From: Anoplopoma fimbria
Lineage: Eukaryota; Chordata; Actinopteri; Perciformes; Anoplopomatidae
Direction: 5' to 3'
Length of the DNA stretch: 64,000 nt
Assembly: GCF_027596085.1 (NCBI RefSeq)
Contig: NC_072470.1
Location: 3,408,188-3,472,187, forward strand
Shown: positions 63,901-64,000 of the stretch, in pieces
How positions within the stretch are numbered: position 1 is the first letter of the stretch
Layout: each line of letters begins with the position of its first letter
The notes under the pieces: generated by a model
What the model saw: the letters and a program-made list of their open reading frames with translations, nothing else
Told to the model about the DNA's origin: nothing
Databases searched by the model: none
Translations under genes and position numbers: made by a program

Positions 63901-64000
63901 ACTGTGTGGAGAGGAAAAAAAGACTTCCCGCCTCTTGTTTAGCAGATGTGTGGAGGAGCTGAAGACATGTTCATTTCTGACATTTCCCCCAACCTGCTGT

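Overview
This is a vertebrate, almost certainly teleost fish, genomic window. The evidence is very long CA/GT arrays, TATC/CATC tetranucleotide arrays, dispersed repeats of types common in ray-finned fish genomes, a short non-autonomous DNA transposon with TA target duplication, and almost no coding sequence. There are no operons, ribosome binding sites, tRNA or rRNA genes, and no CRISPR array.

The one gene I can identify with confidence is the 5' end of acvr2a (activin receptor type-2A) on the minus strand. Its first coding exon (9008-9062) encodes MGDATKLAFAVFLISCSS and ends in a phase-1 splice donor. This is the signal peptide of the receptor and is nearly identical to the vertebrate protein. 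Everything to the left (1-9007) is the beginning of its intron 1; the ligand-binding, membrane and kinase exons lie outside the window. A CpG-rich promoter and 5' UTR region lies at about 9.06-9.99 kb.

The remaining 54 kb to the right is the gene-poor region upstream of acvr2a. From 10.0 to 12.5 kb it holds a nest of duplicated retroelement-derived repeats, a 233-bp transposon with perfect 39-bp terminal inverted repeats, and a 40-bp minisatellite. From 12.5 to 28 kb it is mostly single-copy and silent, with a perfect 21-bp hairpin at 22.4 kb. From 28.8 to 40.5 kb it is crowded with dinucleotide arrays and a large tetranucleotide array. At 42.3-43.4 kb three near-identical CTCF-type motifs point left toward acvr2a; a fourth at 56.0 kb points right. 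This is the divergent arrangement expected of a domain boundary. Between them, at 44.2 and 46.9 kb, are two exon-like segments with good splice signals and a shared open frame, a weak but interesting candidate transcript. From 46 to 64 kb many segments of 100-800 bp have the look of conserved non-coding regulatory DNA: balanced composition, no simple repeats, homeobox, POU and E-box words. An isolated GC/CpG-rich block lies at 59.6-59.9 kb.

In human, acvr2a borders a large regulatory gene desert shared with ZEB2, and the layout here would fit a compressed fish version. That is inference; no zeb2 exon is in the window. Labels such as candidate regulatory element rest on composition only, because no alignment could be run.
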